64,000 nt of DNA, taken from NCBI RefSeq assembly GCF_002234675.1, contig NC_019866.2, positions 19,265,311-19,329,310 on the forward strand, written 5' to 3'. The notes under the pieces were generated by a model that worked only from the letters and a program-made list of their open reading frames with translations, was not told the DNA's origin and ran no database searches. The DNA is from Oryzias latipes. Lineage: Eukaryota > Chordata > Actinopteri > Beloniformes > Adrianichthyidae. Positions 1 through 11,974 of this stretch are shown one piece after another (position 1 is the stretch's first letter; the number at the start of each line of letters is the position of its first letter). Made by a program: the position numbers and the translations under genes.

Positions 1-1130
1 AACGCCAACTAAACGACAGGCAATTGTAAAATACATTTATGGAAAATAAAGACAAGTAATAAAAATTTCCACAGTAGTTAATAATGACAATATTTGCATA
101 AGCCAGTGCTCTCAAATAGTGGGACTGGGGGGCGCGATGCGATGCCAGGGGGGTGAGCAGTAGTAGAGGTTTTAGGCACATGTAATACGGGCAATTGCCC
201 GGGGCGCAAATTTAACGGGGCGCGGTGGTGACAGCAGCTCAGTGCTTGGAAAAAAATCTGTGCCACTATTGGTTTACTATTATCTGTTATATGACAGTGT
301 TTGTAACAGCCTGAAACTGTGAACTGCAGTCCCTGCAGCTGCTCCTGTCACATGCTGCTCGCGCGTGTGACAAGGAGAGGGGAGTGGTAGTGGGCTCAGG
401 CTGCGAGTTGGAATGGCGCACGGAGAGCTATTGCGCAACACCAGGATCATCGTGTGTCTTTAGATTACTCAGTTCATGCTAGTAATTCTTTATGAACTAT
501 TGTGGAAATTTTTATGCCGTGTCTTTATTTTCCATAGATGTATTATTTGCGTCTGCCTGTGGTTTAGTTGGTGTCAGTATTTGACATAAAGACAGCAGGT
601 AATGCAGTAAAAGAGCTGCGCATTTTGAGATTGTAAATAAACAATCGATCATTTAGAAGAATGTTTTTGACTATAACAGGGCAAAGTAAAGTTAATATTT
701 GTTGAAAGTGTATTTATATTGTTTTGTTTCTTGCAAAAAATAATTGAGAAGCATTGGCATAAGCTGAGTAAACTGAAGGTGACCCAGGGATTGCGCAATC
801 GAGGCTGTGCTCTTTGTGTTGTTTCCCCTCGCAGCCTGAGCAGTAACTGTAAACAAAACTTGCAAAATACAGCGGTATGAGGAAAATAATTATGAAAATT
901 CATCCATATAAATTACATCTAATGTGGATTAGAGGACAGTTTTTGATTTCATTATCAGTTTTAGGATATTTAGGAGAGATCCACAACTGAACTGATTCCC
1001 AGAACAGTTAATCAAACAAACAGATAATAGAAAACCATGATGGCGCCGATTTTTTTCCCCCAAGCGCTGAGCCGGTGCCCCCTTTTAATTGCCCCCGCTG
1101 CTGCCCGTACCTAAAGCCGCTACTGGAATA
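1..1130. repeat. Large imperfect inverted repeat, probable non-autonomous DNA element
   Basis: Bases 1-85 and about 490-577 are inverted copies of one another: each has a GGAAAATAAAGACA core followed by an AAAAATTTCCACA block. In addition, about 160-460 is inverted at about 750-1130. The shared blocks include GGCTCAGGCTGCGAG, ATTGCGCAA and a GCAATT-rich stretch preceding a run of A. The centre of symmetry of the second pair lies near 645. No coding frame of substance is seen inside. The left edge is cut by the window, so ends and target duplication cannot be read. It could be two nested elements rather than one. Confidence 0.6.
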
Positions 1131-1167
1131 GAGACACCCAGATAGGCTGTCGCCTGAAGGGTCTTAC

Positions 1168-1234
1168 TTAACCCTTGTGCTATCCTAGGCACGTTAACAT
1201 TGGGAGTTGGGTCATCTAGACCCACTAGACAGTG
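1168..1234. repeat. End of TTAA-type (piggyBac-like) MITE, copy 1
   Basis: TTAA at 1168-1171 is followed by CCCTTGTGCTATCCTAGGC and about 63 bases nearly identical to the left end of the element at 15537-15745. TTAA targets and a CCCT-type terminus fit piggyBac-type elements. Only the left end is clear here; beyond about 1234 the match is lost except for a short GGTGTCCAT block near 1252. Confidence 0.6.
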
Positions 1235-1323
1235 CGGGGGGGGGATTCTGTGGTGTCCATCTCCACAGGTCTCTTGCGTCTTTTGGGAGGTTGTTGTTCT
1301 GAGGCCGGTCTGTCTCTGACTTT

Positions 1324-1712
1324 TCAGTTTGGGCTCAACGACATTCTCCAAAGAATCTGGCAGTAAACCTTTGGCTTCAGTCTGTTCAAGGTCTCTGTCA
1401 CTGTTGAGTCAGTTTCCTCCATTTTTGTTTGATCCAGATTCATGTCAACCTGGTCAGTCAGAGGTGGGCTGACTGGTTCACAGCTTCCTGGTTCCTCTGG
1501 GGCAGGGAGGGCCTTCGCTTTCTTGTTCTTATGCTTCTTGCGCTTTTTGGAAGGCTCTGGAACCGCTTCTTGTTCGGAACCCAGCTGTGGTTCTGAAACG
1601 TTGGTGTCAACTGGTGCCTCTTCATTGACGTCCGCAGACTCCACAGGTGGGACGAATGCTAGCAGCGTTGTTTTGACTTCAGAAAGCTGACTCCAGTTTT
1701 TCTCCCAGTTTG
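1324..1712 (-). other. Unrecognised open frame, lysine- and glutamate-rich
   Basis: A minus-strand frame is open from about 1712 down to 1324. It contains an acidic stretch followed by a basic block KKRKKHKNKKAK (about 1515-1550) and a proline- and glutamate-rich tail. No convincing start codon is seen at its upstream end, and a second minus-strand frame overlaps its downstream end (1085-1351), so it is at best a partial or decayed gene or exon. I do not recognise the family. It lies just inside a TTAA-type terminus (1168), which raises the option that it belongs to a transposable element rather than to the host. Confidence 0.25.
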
Positions 1713-3687
1713 ATCTTCAGCCGCAGTTTTGTGTTGAGTTGATGTTTCAGGTTAACCTGTTCCTCAATGATGATGCAGATATGGGGGGAGAGACGTGAAG
1801 TAGTCTCTTTTCAGACCTTAAACCCAATTTTAGAAGAAAAAAACAATCAATCTTCCTGTTTTTTAAAGGTTTCTGTCAGTTGGTCAATTCCAAAGTACAG
1901 TAGTGACAAAGACTTCTACTGAAACTCCAAAAACTCTCAGTCAAAAACTTTTGCTTGTTAACCAGAAGAAAAAAATAAAACAATTTCGTGCTTTAACTAG
2001 AAAAAAAGAGGCATTTTGCTTCATGCAGTTCTCCAAAAGTTTTTATCACAAATGATCTTTATCAAAATAACACAAGAAAAGCTTTGAAAAACACTGAGGG
2101 AGGGTAAAATGAATAGTTTAAAATGTTTATTTAGTAGAAATCCAAGCAACATAAACGTCAGTTACTACTCGCTGCAACGATGTGAAGCGATCTGATTTGT
2201 ACGTGCTCAGTTCAACTCTGGAACTAGCACTTAGTTTTTGACCGAAGAAATGCAGGAAAAACATATAATACTTTCCACATATAGAAACAAAAACTTCGCT
2301 CTCAGACGACAAACTGAACCTGGAAGTCTACGGAGTCCGTCAGCAGCAGGAGAGTGAAATGAACCGAATCTCTGTCTGTCTGCATGTAGTTCACTCTCTG
2401 TGTTAATGCAAAACACACGATCTAAAAACATTAGCTGGCAGCTTCTCCCACACACAGCATCAAGCTCAGGAACACATTTTTAGACAGGCGGCGAGCAGAC
2501 AATGCACGTTCTGCAGTGGATCTATGTCTGCCGGCATAACAGGAGAGCAAGCTCTGCAAGCCCACGGGCTGCTAGCTGCTGACAGACAGAGAGGTGTCAC
2601 CGGCACTTCACTTCTGTTGTGGCTTTGCCTGTTTGCATCGCTTTTCTTTTTTTTTTGCTGTGATGGCAGTTATTATTTGCAGCGTTTATTTTTTGTTTGC
2701 ATTTCCTTTTTTTGTTTGCAGTTTCTACTCTTTTTTTTGCTGCAATGGCGGTTCTCGGCCACCGTAGATTTGTCCTCTTTCATTTCTGCAGTCAGATCCT
2801 TCCATAGCTCTGCTTCCCAGAGATTCCTCTTTCCAGCGTTTCAGTCTTAAATCGGAGTTTTAGAAACATTTCAGTTCTTTTTAGATCATTAAGCTATTCA
2901 GATCTTCTTTAGACGTTTGGAGATTGACAGTTGAAGAGAGTTTCAGTTCTTTAATCAGGAAGAAAGTTTGGATTTTTCATTTAGCCTTCAATGAACAGGA
3001 CAAAGCATGTTCAGAAAATGGATGTTCTCCATGTAGAGGCTCTGTCTGAGGTTTGCATGTTGTTGAAGTCAACACACAATCTTCAATCCCGGTCATTTCC
3101 TCTGTGATGAAGGTGATGGTGTGATGAAGACCTGGAAGCTTCCAGCTGTGCTGCTAAAGACTCAGACATTTAAAGATGAACTGACCCTTTTTGTCTTCTT
3201 CACTGTAAACTTTGAGCTTTTGCTGCTTTATGTCACATTTACAAATGTTTATTTAAAATCCCAACATTACTTTTTTGACTCTCACTCTTAAGCAGAAACG
3301 TTGAATGATAATCTAAAGAGGCAAAGCTTTTCACACAATTCCAAGCAGGGGGCCTGCTGGAGCCTCATGGTTGTGGAGCCTTTGAGTGGAGGCTGTTGGT
3401 GTCTGGAGTGGGTGGGCACTGTGGCGATGCTCTGTGTCTGAGTCCTGATATAATGTTTTCTTACAATAGAGCCATACATCTCTTTTACAAAAACTAGTCA
3501 TTTATTCGCGCCTGTATGCATTTTTTGTGTGTTTGTGTGTGTGTGTGAATGAAGGGGAGGGGGAGGGCAAAGGGGTGGGGTTTTTTTTGCATTTTAATGT
3601 TTGATGATTAATCATAAAACGTTTTGAGCTTAAACACATGAAAAGAGATTTTCATTAATAAAGCTTGATCGATACATTCAGTTTCAA
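1713..3687. other. Intergenic, no gene recognised
   Basis: No conserved coding frame was recognised. There are T-rich runs near 2645-2740, a GT-rich stretch at 3525-3550 and a purine-rich stretch just after it. Short open frames here look random. Confidence 0.5.
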
Positions 3688-3850
3688 TCAATCAATCAAA
3701 CTTTATTTATAAAGCACTTTTCATATATAGACGTAACACAAAGTGCTTTGCATTAAAACAAAATTATATAAAAACAAGCCGTAAATTAAAAAAAATCATG
3801 AAAATTAAAAATAAATAAATAAATAACCAAGCACAGTCAGATTAAACCCA
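3688..3850. repeat. Interspersed repeat tail with (CAAT)n and TTTATTTATAAAGCAC motif
   Basis: A CAATCAATCAATCAA run leads into ACTTTATTTATAAAGCACTT, later answered by AAAGTGCTTTGC, then an A-rich stretch. This pattern is dispersed in teleost genomes and resembles the 3' tail of a non-LTR retroelement. Related motifs occur near 28600 and 62675 in this window. The family assignment is uncertain. Confidence 0.45.
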
Positions 3851-5046
3851 GACTTTCTTTAAATCACGTTAAATGTGAAGACGTTTTAAATTTACTACTA
3901 AAGCTGATCGCCCCTCCATTTACTGGGGGTGAAAAAAATGAACTGCCCAATTGTGCAAAATGTTTAAATACTATAGCGAACTAACTAAAAAGTAAAAACA
4001 TTTCATTTTACATGCAATAAAAGCACTATCACAGAATGAATGAAGTTCCTCACACCCTGTCTCATAATGTAAGAAAAGATGAATGACTTTTTTTTTCATT
4101 GTTTGGAGTTTATAGAAATATCTATGGTATTTTGTCCTGACGTATCCAATCGCTGTAGGTATGACATACAACAAATACAGTACTTTTGTCACAAATAGTT
4201 GCAATACTATTTAAACTATGGCCTATTTTCTTTGAGCAATATGAAAGCACTTGTTGAGTTAATGCCAAAATATCTAATAAATAAAAAAAAAAGAAAGCTA
4301 TTTCACCTGCTGCTTGTGAATTAACTAAAATTTCAGTTATTGGAAAGGTTTTTGTTTGTCTTTGTCTTAGAGTTCACCTTCTAGTTGGTGATGACACAGT
4401 TGTTAAATGATCCACTGTGTCGCAGCATTTGGATCACTTGCAGATCCTTCATCCACATTGAGAGAAAGCAAAGAGAAGCAGAAATGAAGAAACGCTTTGA
4501 GGAAGGAAGGAGGAGGAAGGTGATGAAGGCCCTTCATGAGATGCAGGAAAATCCATCACATTAAGCAAAGAGGCTGATTCTTGGATTAAGGCCAGAGACA
4601 CATCTCCATCCTCTTCCTGGGTGGCTGTTGAGGGTGGGGGTGGTGTGTTTGTGTGTGGGGGGGCATTCATTGATTAGTGGCTGATTGGAGCAGAGATATG
4701 AACCCCCAGAGTCACCTTTGCCACTCGCTCTCAATTCTCGGCCTGAGTAACTAACAGCACCTTTAGCATCTTTAGGAATGGAAGCGGGGGCTGTAGAGCC
4801 GCTTCATTGATCGGCTGCAACCCCCCCCAGGTATCTAGAGCCCAAACATAGTAAATGCTTCAGGCTATTATTACAGACTACATGAAATCGGACACACTTA
4901 TTAAAGGGGAGAGGCGTGAACATTAAAAGGCTGCAATACTTTCTTGTAAATTATCACCAAAGGATGTTTTTAATCCCAACTACCACCACCACCACCTCCT
5001 CTAAAATCTCTCATACTTGGGTCTTTCAGGTAAATGTGATGTAGGG
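3851..5046. other. Intergenic, no gene recognised
   Basis: AT-rich at first, then mixed. Homopurine or homopyrimidine tracts lie near 4500 and 4980. No conserved frame, RNA gene or complete element was seen. Confidence 0.5.
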
Positions 5047-5599
5047 CAGTGGTCCCCAACCCCTGGGCCGCGGACTGGTACCGGTCCGTAGGTCACCTAG
5101 TACCTGACTGCAGGAAGAAAAAATCTATACGCTAACAGAGGTTATTTCCGTTTTGTTTATTCTCTGATACTGAAGAAAGTTTTATTTTGGAAAACCAACG
5201 GATTCTGCTCACCACATCTGTCTGTCTTGACGGGACTTTAAGCAGCTGCTAGGTTAGTAGCCCAAAGCTAAAAAGCTAATAAAAACCCAAAAATTGAACG
5301 TCTTTAGAAAGTTTCTTTGGGGGGAAAAGAATCAGTAAGGAAACCGAAGGAAAACTTTCAACTTCAAAGAAGTTGCTATTTACAGACAAAACCTGGAGTC
5401 ATCCTCCAAATACAGATTTATTGAGACAGCCGCTTTGCATATATATGCAGCAACTGGCTGAAATGTTTCACAAAAAATATGCAGAAAGGATGGATTCACG
5501 TTTATAATTATATTTAGAAAACACCAATTTTACGACAGTTTTATTTTGATTTATTTATCCATCATTAAAGTTGGACGCGTTTCAAGTTTCTCCGCATTT

Positions 5600-8500
5600 T
5601 AGCGGTAGAAGTTGGTTGGACTGACCCGGCACTCCGGGGCGTGTTTTATCAATCTCTCAGTGAACCCATCAAAGACCATCTATGCACCCAGCCGGAAGCT
5701 AATTCATTTGAGGAGTTGGTTGCTGCGGCCTTTCGTTCCGATATCAGGCTCCGAGAGCGCAATCTTGAACGAAGTCATATGCCCCGTATTGTTCCAGTAC
5801 GGACATCTCCTAACCTGCCAGTCTGTCCCGATCCTGGTTCTCAACCAGAGAACCCACGCGTTACCCCCGATGAACCCATGCAGGTTGGACATTCGAAGCT
5901 CATCGCGGAAGAGCGGATGAGACGACGCAACGAAGGTGCGTGTTTTTACTGCGGGGAACTAGGTCACCAGGTCAATCAGTGCAATCGCCGTTTGAAACTC
6001 CAGAACCCCCCGTTAGATGACGGGTCGCGGGGGGATAATGCTAATTCAGCAAATGAATTTTTTTTGTACCCGTCAAATTATGTCATCAGTCTAAATGGAG
6101 AATTTTCAGGCGCTCATCGATTCTGGCGCTGAACAGAGTTTAATATATCAAAATATAGTCAATCGGTTATCTCTACCCACCGAACGCCTTTCATCCCCTG
6201 TTAAGGCGGCCGGCCTCAGTGGTCAACACCTCTCGCTCATTACGCACCGCACTAAACCTGTCATGCTAGTTACCTCGGGGAATCATCACGAATTCTTGCA
6301 ATTTTTCGTTACGCACACTCCTCAAACACCCGTGGTTTTGGGGTTTTCCTGGCTTAAGCTCCATAATCCCCATCTCGATTGGAGTAACCACAATATCATA
6401 GGTTGGAGTGATTACTGCTTGAGCAATTGTCTCAAATCTGCGGTTCCTTCTATCACTGCTCCCGTTAGCGTCGAATCTGACATCATCGATCTATCTAACA
6501 TCCCTAAGTGTATTTGAAACTGGTGTTCAGTAAAGCCAAGGCCCTCTCCTTACCACCTCATAGGCCCTATGATTCTGCCATCAATCTCTTAGAGGGCTCC
6601 CCCCTTCCTAAAGGGAGATTGTTCAATTTGTCAGGCCCTGAAAAAGTGGCCATGGAACGCTACATTCAGCTAGCTCTCACCCTTGGTCATATTCGCCCCT
6701 CCTCGTCTCCTGCCGGACTGGGGTTTTTTTTTGTTCAGAAAAAAGACAAAACCCTCAGGCCTTGCATCGACTTCCGTGAACTCAATCAGATTACGGTAAA
6801 GGACAAATATTTGTTGCCCCTGATCACTTCGGTGTTTGATTCAATTCAGGAGGCGCGCGTCTTTACTAAGCTAAACTTTACCTCCGCAACGCTTATCATC
6901 TTGTGCGCATGAAAGAGGGGGATGAGTGGAAGACCGCATTTAACACCCCCATCGGCCATTACGAATACCTCGTAATGCCCTTCGGTCTCACTAATGCTCC
7001 CGCTATTTTTCAACGTCTCGTTAACGACGTCCTTAGGGACTTTTTGAATCAGTTCGTTTTCGTATACTTAGACGACATCCTAATCTATTCAAGAGATCCT
7101 GTCGTCCACCAGAACCATGTTCGTCAGGTCCTACAGAGATTAGTCGAAAATCAGTTATTTGTGAAGGCTGAAAAGTGCCAGTTCCTTGCCAACAGCATCC
7201 CGTTTCTGGGCTACATCTTTGAAGCCGGCAGCACACGTCTGGATCCCGCCAAGATCACTGCAGTCTCTCAGTGGGAACCCCCTTCTTCTCGCAAAAAACT
7301 CCAACAATTCCTAGGTTTTGCCAATTTTTATCGTCGGCTCATTAGAAACTACAGTGCTATTGCCACACCTCTCACCCAGCTTACTTCCACATCCAAGCCA
7401 TTCCACTGGGGTCCCTCAACTCAAAATGCTTTTGGTACGCTCAAGAAGTTATTCATCTCTGCCCCCATCCTCATACAGCCAGACACCTCCAGACAGTTTG
7501 TGGTCGAGGTGGATGCTTCTGACTCCGGAGTAGGGGCTGTCCTATCCCAGCGTGAAGAATCATCAGGAAAACTCAAGCCTTGCGCCTACTTTTCCAGGAA
7601 GCTATCCCCAGCAGAACGGAATTACGATGTGGGAAATAGAGAACTCCTCGCTATCAAATTGGCTCTTGAAGAGTGGCAACATTGGCTGGAGGGCTCGACA
7701 CATCCATTCATAGTGTGGACTGATCATAAAAATCTTGCATATCTGCGCTCAGCTAAACGCCTCAACTCACGTCAAGCCCGTTGGTGTTTATTCTTCGATC
7801 GGTTTAATTTTTCTTTCACATACAGACCTGGCAGCCGTAACATCAAGCCGGATGCCTTATCTCGCCAATTCTCCGACTCTGTACTCCCTGAAATCACCAC
7901 CAGCATCATTCCGGAGACCTGCATCATTGGCAACCTGACCTGGGACATAGAGACAAGTCATTCAGGCGCAAGGTGAGGAACCTGACAATCCCACACCTCC
8001 TAACGGCACTCTCTATGTTCCCCTCTCACTAAGGTCAGACGTCATCACTTGGGCTCACACCTCCCGTATCGCCTGTCACGGCGGAGTTACACGCACTCTC
8101 AACCTTGTGCGTCGACGGTTTTTCTAGCCTTCCATGAATCGAGACGTTCGAGACTACATAGCCGGCTGTTCCACCTGTGCGCCCTCCAAGTCCTCGAATT
8201 CTCCTCCAGCAGGGTTGTTACATCCTCTGCCCACGCCCAACCGCCCTTGGTCCCATATCGCACTGGACTTCGTCACCGGCCTGCCCCCGTCACAAGGTAA
8301 CTCGGTCGTACTCACCATCATTGACCGGTTCTCTAAGTTTGTCCACTTTGTTGCTCTCCCTCAGCTGCCCTCGGCCACCCAAACCGCTGACGTGTTGGTC
8401 AATCTTGTCTTCAGAAACCATCCCCTCCGACATCGTGTCCGACCGCGGACCTCAAAGTGTATCTCAAGTCTGGAGAGCCTTCTGTTCTGCTCTAGGTGCC

Positions 8501-9778
8501 ACCGTCAGCCTCTCTTCGGGTTACCATCCCCAATCCAACGGGCAGGCTGAGCGGGCCAACCAGGAGCTGGAGACTTCCCTCCGTTGTATTGCCGCCCAGA
8601 ATACCACAGATTGGGCCCGATACTTAGTCTGGGTCGAATACGCCCACAATTCCCATCCTTCCTCGGCCACAGGTTTGTCCCCCTTTGAAGCCTCACTCGG
8701 TTACTTGCCTCCTCTGTTTCCCTCTCAGGAACTTGATTTGTCCACCCCCTCCGTGCAAGAGCACCTTCGGCGATGCCAACGCATCTGGCACCAAACTAAG
8801 ACAGCCCTCCTACGCACCACAGAGAATTACTGTCGCGCAGCCAACCGCCATCGTATTGACGGCCCCACATACCAACCAGGCCAGAAAGTGTGGCTTTCCT
8901 CCAAGAACATCCCTATTCAGGCCACATCACGCAAGTTGGCTCCCCGGTTTATCGGTCCTTACACCATCGACCGCATCATCAATCCCACCTGGGTCCGTCT
9001 CCATCTTCCAGCAGCCCTTAAGGTACACCCATCGTTTCACATTTCTCAAATCAAGCCTGTTCTGGACAGCAGTTTGTGCCCGCCTTCCGCTTCCCCGCCA
9101 CCCGCCCGGCTCATTGATGATGCTCCGGCGTACAGCGTCAGCCGGATATTGGACGTCCGGCGCCGGGGTCGCGGCCATCAGTTCTTGGTGGACTGGGTGG
9201 GTTATGGTCCTGAGGAACGGTCCTGGATCTCCCGTTCCCTCATCTTGGACCCCTCCCTCATTTCCGACTTCTACCGCGCTCATCCGGATCGTCGGCCTGG
9301 ACCGCCTGGAGGCGGTCGTTAAGGGGGGGGGGGTACTGTCACGGTGCCCCTGTCTGCCCCGCCTCCTCCTGCTCTGTTCCTGATCCCACCAGCTGTGACC
9401 ACTTCACCTTCATCAACCCGTCTGCTCTTAAGGAGAGCCAGTCCATCCATTCGACGCCAGTTCGTCACCCCTTATGGTGACTACGCCTGGTCTGCCTGCT
9501 CATGCCTTGTTTACTCTCGTCTTGCCACGTTCTAACCCTGTGTATCCCTGTCACAGGATTCATCACGACGAAGGTCACCTGTGTGGAAAACCTCGGCTGC
9601 TTACCTGTTGCTACGACGAATTCCGGAGACGCTCTGCCGCTACTCTGCCTCCAGCCACGTCACGAGCCACGCTCTCGCCAAGGATCATCTTACAGCCAAA
9701 ACAGCATTGACATTAAAACACTCTTGTGATCATTCTGGGTTTCAGCGTCTGGGTCTGTCCCGCCTACTGATCATGACA
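5600..9778 (+). mobile_element. Ty3/gypsy chromovirus fossil, broken, 5'-truncated
   Basis: Parts in order on the plus strand: the end of gag with a CCHC zinc knuckle (about 5640-6060), a protease region with a DSGAE motif (about 6095-6500), reverse transcriptase with YLDD (about 6600-7350), RNase H (about 7480-7880), integrase (about 7980-8900), a chromodomain (about 9130-9280), a polypurine tract (about 9321-9335) and one LTR (9337-9778). The chromodomain after integrase places it among the chromoviruses. No 5' LTR is visible and gag is incomplete. It is broken, with a handful of breaks. Long stretches of still-readable coding sequence suggest an insertion of modest age. Confidence 0.85.
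9337..9778 (+). repeat. 3' LTR of the gypsy fossil
   Basis: It begins TGTCACGG directly after a G-rich polypurine tract and ends ATGACA, so it has the usual TG...CA ends. Length is 442 bases. It lies immediately before the short right-hand remnant of the host hAT element. Its partner LTR is not found in the window. Confidence 0.7.
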
Positions 9779-9808
9779 CTTTGGCCTGAAAAAGGTTGGA
9801 GACCACTG

Positions 9809-11860
9809 AACTAGAGGATCTCCAAAATGGTCACTGAGATGCTGCTTCAGGGCTCATTGCATCCAGAAGGTTCTTGGTTAAAAGGCTCTTGACTGAAGAG
9901 TTAAAGATCAGCTCTCCAGTAATAAAACACAATGACACAATGAATGGTTATGGAGTCTCTTGTTCAATTGAAATGAGTGGATTTTCAGACTTCTTCATAC
10001 TTTTTTTAAAGCACAATGATACAAAATTCCCAATTCAAACCAGATAAATTAACTTTTTTAAATTCTAAAATCTTATTTTTGATCTAAATTCTCTACGGAT
10101 TAACCCTGTCAAGGTTCTAAGGTGCAGCTTGAAAGGATTTATTTTCCAAAATGTTCAACTGATCTTTTTTCTTCAAGTTACAGGCTTATGAAGCTGAATC
10201 AGGCTAAAAACATTCAAAGATGTGCCGCAATGAAGTAGCTCTGTGCGAGAACAACCAGCAGGTACAGAACAGAGTGTTTATGCATGATTCATTCTTAACA
10301 AAATATTTCTGAACTCACCGGCCTCTTCAGGCTAATGCACATCCCAGTTTCACTGCATGAATAATGTGAAAGTAGCTTCCGCATAAAGATGCACAGAAAA
10401 GAATAGATGTTTTTTTGAATCTATGCTGAGTTGTGGAGCCACTGAGCAGCACGAGAACACATCTTCACTCATGTGCTCAGAAGAAAAGACGTGGGCTCAA
10501 TCATGTGATTAAGGCATTGAAACGTGAACACTCCACCAGTGCTGAAGAGGCCCGACCCAGAAAAAAACGATTTACAAGCAACCAGAAAAACAAACGCAAC
10601 TGTAATCAGTCACAGTCTGGAAAATTGTATTTCTTCAAAAATGCTCATGAGTGCTGGGAGAGGCTGATTATTAAAGATGAAGTGCTCTTTAGCACTAAAG
10701 GAAATTAAAAAGAAATAAATGCTAACCCTCTGAAGTTATTTCATTTAAGATTCACTGATAGCTCAACAGAAAAGTCAATTATTTACTACAAAAATGACTC
10801 CAGAAGATGACACATAATAGAAGCTGAATTAGATGAAAAATAAAAAAGAAATATTGGAAAAAATCTTTTAAACAGGGCTAAATGAAGTTAATAACATCGA
10901 TCGATCATATTTAAAAAATATGAAGAATTATTGACAAAACCTGAATTTTTGAATGCAATAAAATGATAAAAAGCTAAATACTTGATTCTAATTAAGTGTA
11001 TTCTACTTGACATACAGCTGATAAAAGAAGAATGATGTGAACACTGTTTCATGAACTCTGATAGTGATGAGGGGACATGACGGCTGCAATAAATGCAGCT
11101 AAAGCCTCATAAGTGAACAGAACTAAGAATAAATCCTGCTGCTGTTTGCTAATGGAAAGACCTGAAACAGATTAAATAAGAGCAAAGTGTTGTGATGTGT
11201 GAAACATCCAGAAAAGCCCACCACATGGTCAATATTTCACCATAAAAAACAAAATGTAAACTGAAAACTAAACAAAAATAAAAACAAGGTTTTCACAAGT
11301 TTTTATGTTCTCAGGGTTATACTTTACAAATAAACAATTTTAATAAAATGATCTAAATTCTTGTAATAAGAGATGTTAATACAAACCAATCAACCATAAT
11401 TTCTATTTTTCTTAACTTAAAATGATATTACAACTTACATAAACATTGTGAAATTTTTGATCCAATTTTTTAGAACATTTTCAACTCAATTTTGGACAAT
11501 CTTAAACCAAATAAATACATTTCATTACTAATAAAATATCTTGACAACACTTTTGAAAATTAACATTAGGTCAATCCTGGTTGCAGACAGGGTGAACTGA
11601 AAATTTGGGTTTTCATCCAGTCATTTTAAAAAGCTGAAATTTAAAATTTAAATACAAAAATTGCTAAATGAAATTTCATTTCTTTAATATTTCAAATTAT
11701 AAAAGCTAAGAGGAAACTAATCTTGGATTTGGGGATGTTAATCAGCAAATAAAATAACAAAAAAAATACATTTAAAAAAAGATGAACATTTAAACAAAAT
11801 ATAGAAATAGTAACAAAAACTGTTCTTTACAGTGAATGACAGCTGATTGGCGGAAACACG
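9809..11860. other. AT-rich intergenic DNA, no gene recognised
   Basis: A long AT-rich stretch with many short A runs. An open frame at 10433-10708 has a basic, low-information composition and no recognised motif. No tRNA, complete element or conserved exon was seen. Confidence 0.5.
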
Positions 11861-11905
11861 AGGATGTGCCATCTGGCGCCATCTAGTGGCCGAATTTAAA
11901 AAACT

Positions 11906-11925
11906 CATTATGGGAACCCATAATG
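11906..11925. promoter_or_regulatory. Palindromic promoter site upstream of ATP5MF
   Basis: Two 9-base arms, CATTATGGG and CCCATAATG, are separated by AA. The right arm continues as CCCATAATGCAC, which resembles the core of the ZNF143/SBS promoter motif (CCCAKMATGC). It sits about 50-70 bases before the ATP5MF start codon, where a promoter element would be expected. Factor assignment is inference from the motif only. Confidence 0.4.
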
Positions 11926-11974
11926 CACCTCTTCAATTTTTCCCATCATTCTTAGCAACAGATCTCCGGTCACG

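Larger units (their letters stand above)
5047..9808. mobile_element. hAT-type element interrupted by a gypsy element
   Basis: The left end CAGTGGTCCCCAACC (5047-5061) is matched by the inverted right end GGTTGGAGACCACTG (9794-9808). The CAGTGGT terminus is typical of hAT (Charlie-like) elements. Flanking octamers ATGTAGGG and AACTAGAG agree at only five of eight positions, so the target duplication is at best decayed. About 550 bases of non-coding hAT sequence remain on the left and about 30 on the right. The bulk is the gypsy insertion at about 5600-9778. No hAT transposase frame is seen. Confidence 0.65.

Noticed and set aside
8685-9383. 232-residue plus-strand frame
   Set aside because: Shadow of the gypsy fossil's integrase and chromodomain region in another frame.
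10433-10708. 91-residue basic frame
   Set aside because: Isolated, low-complexity and without splice or homology support.
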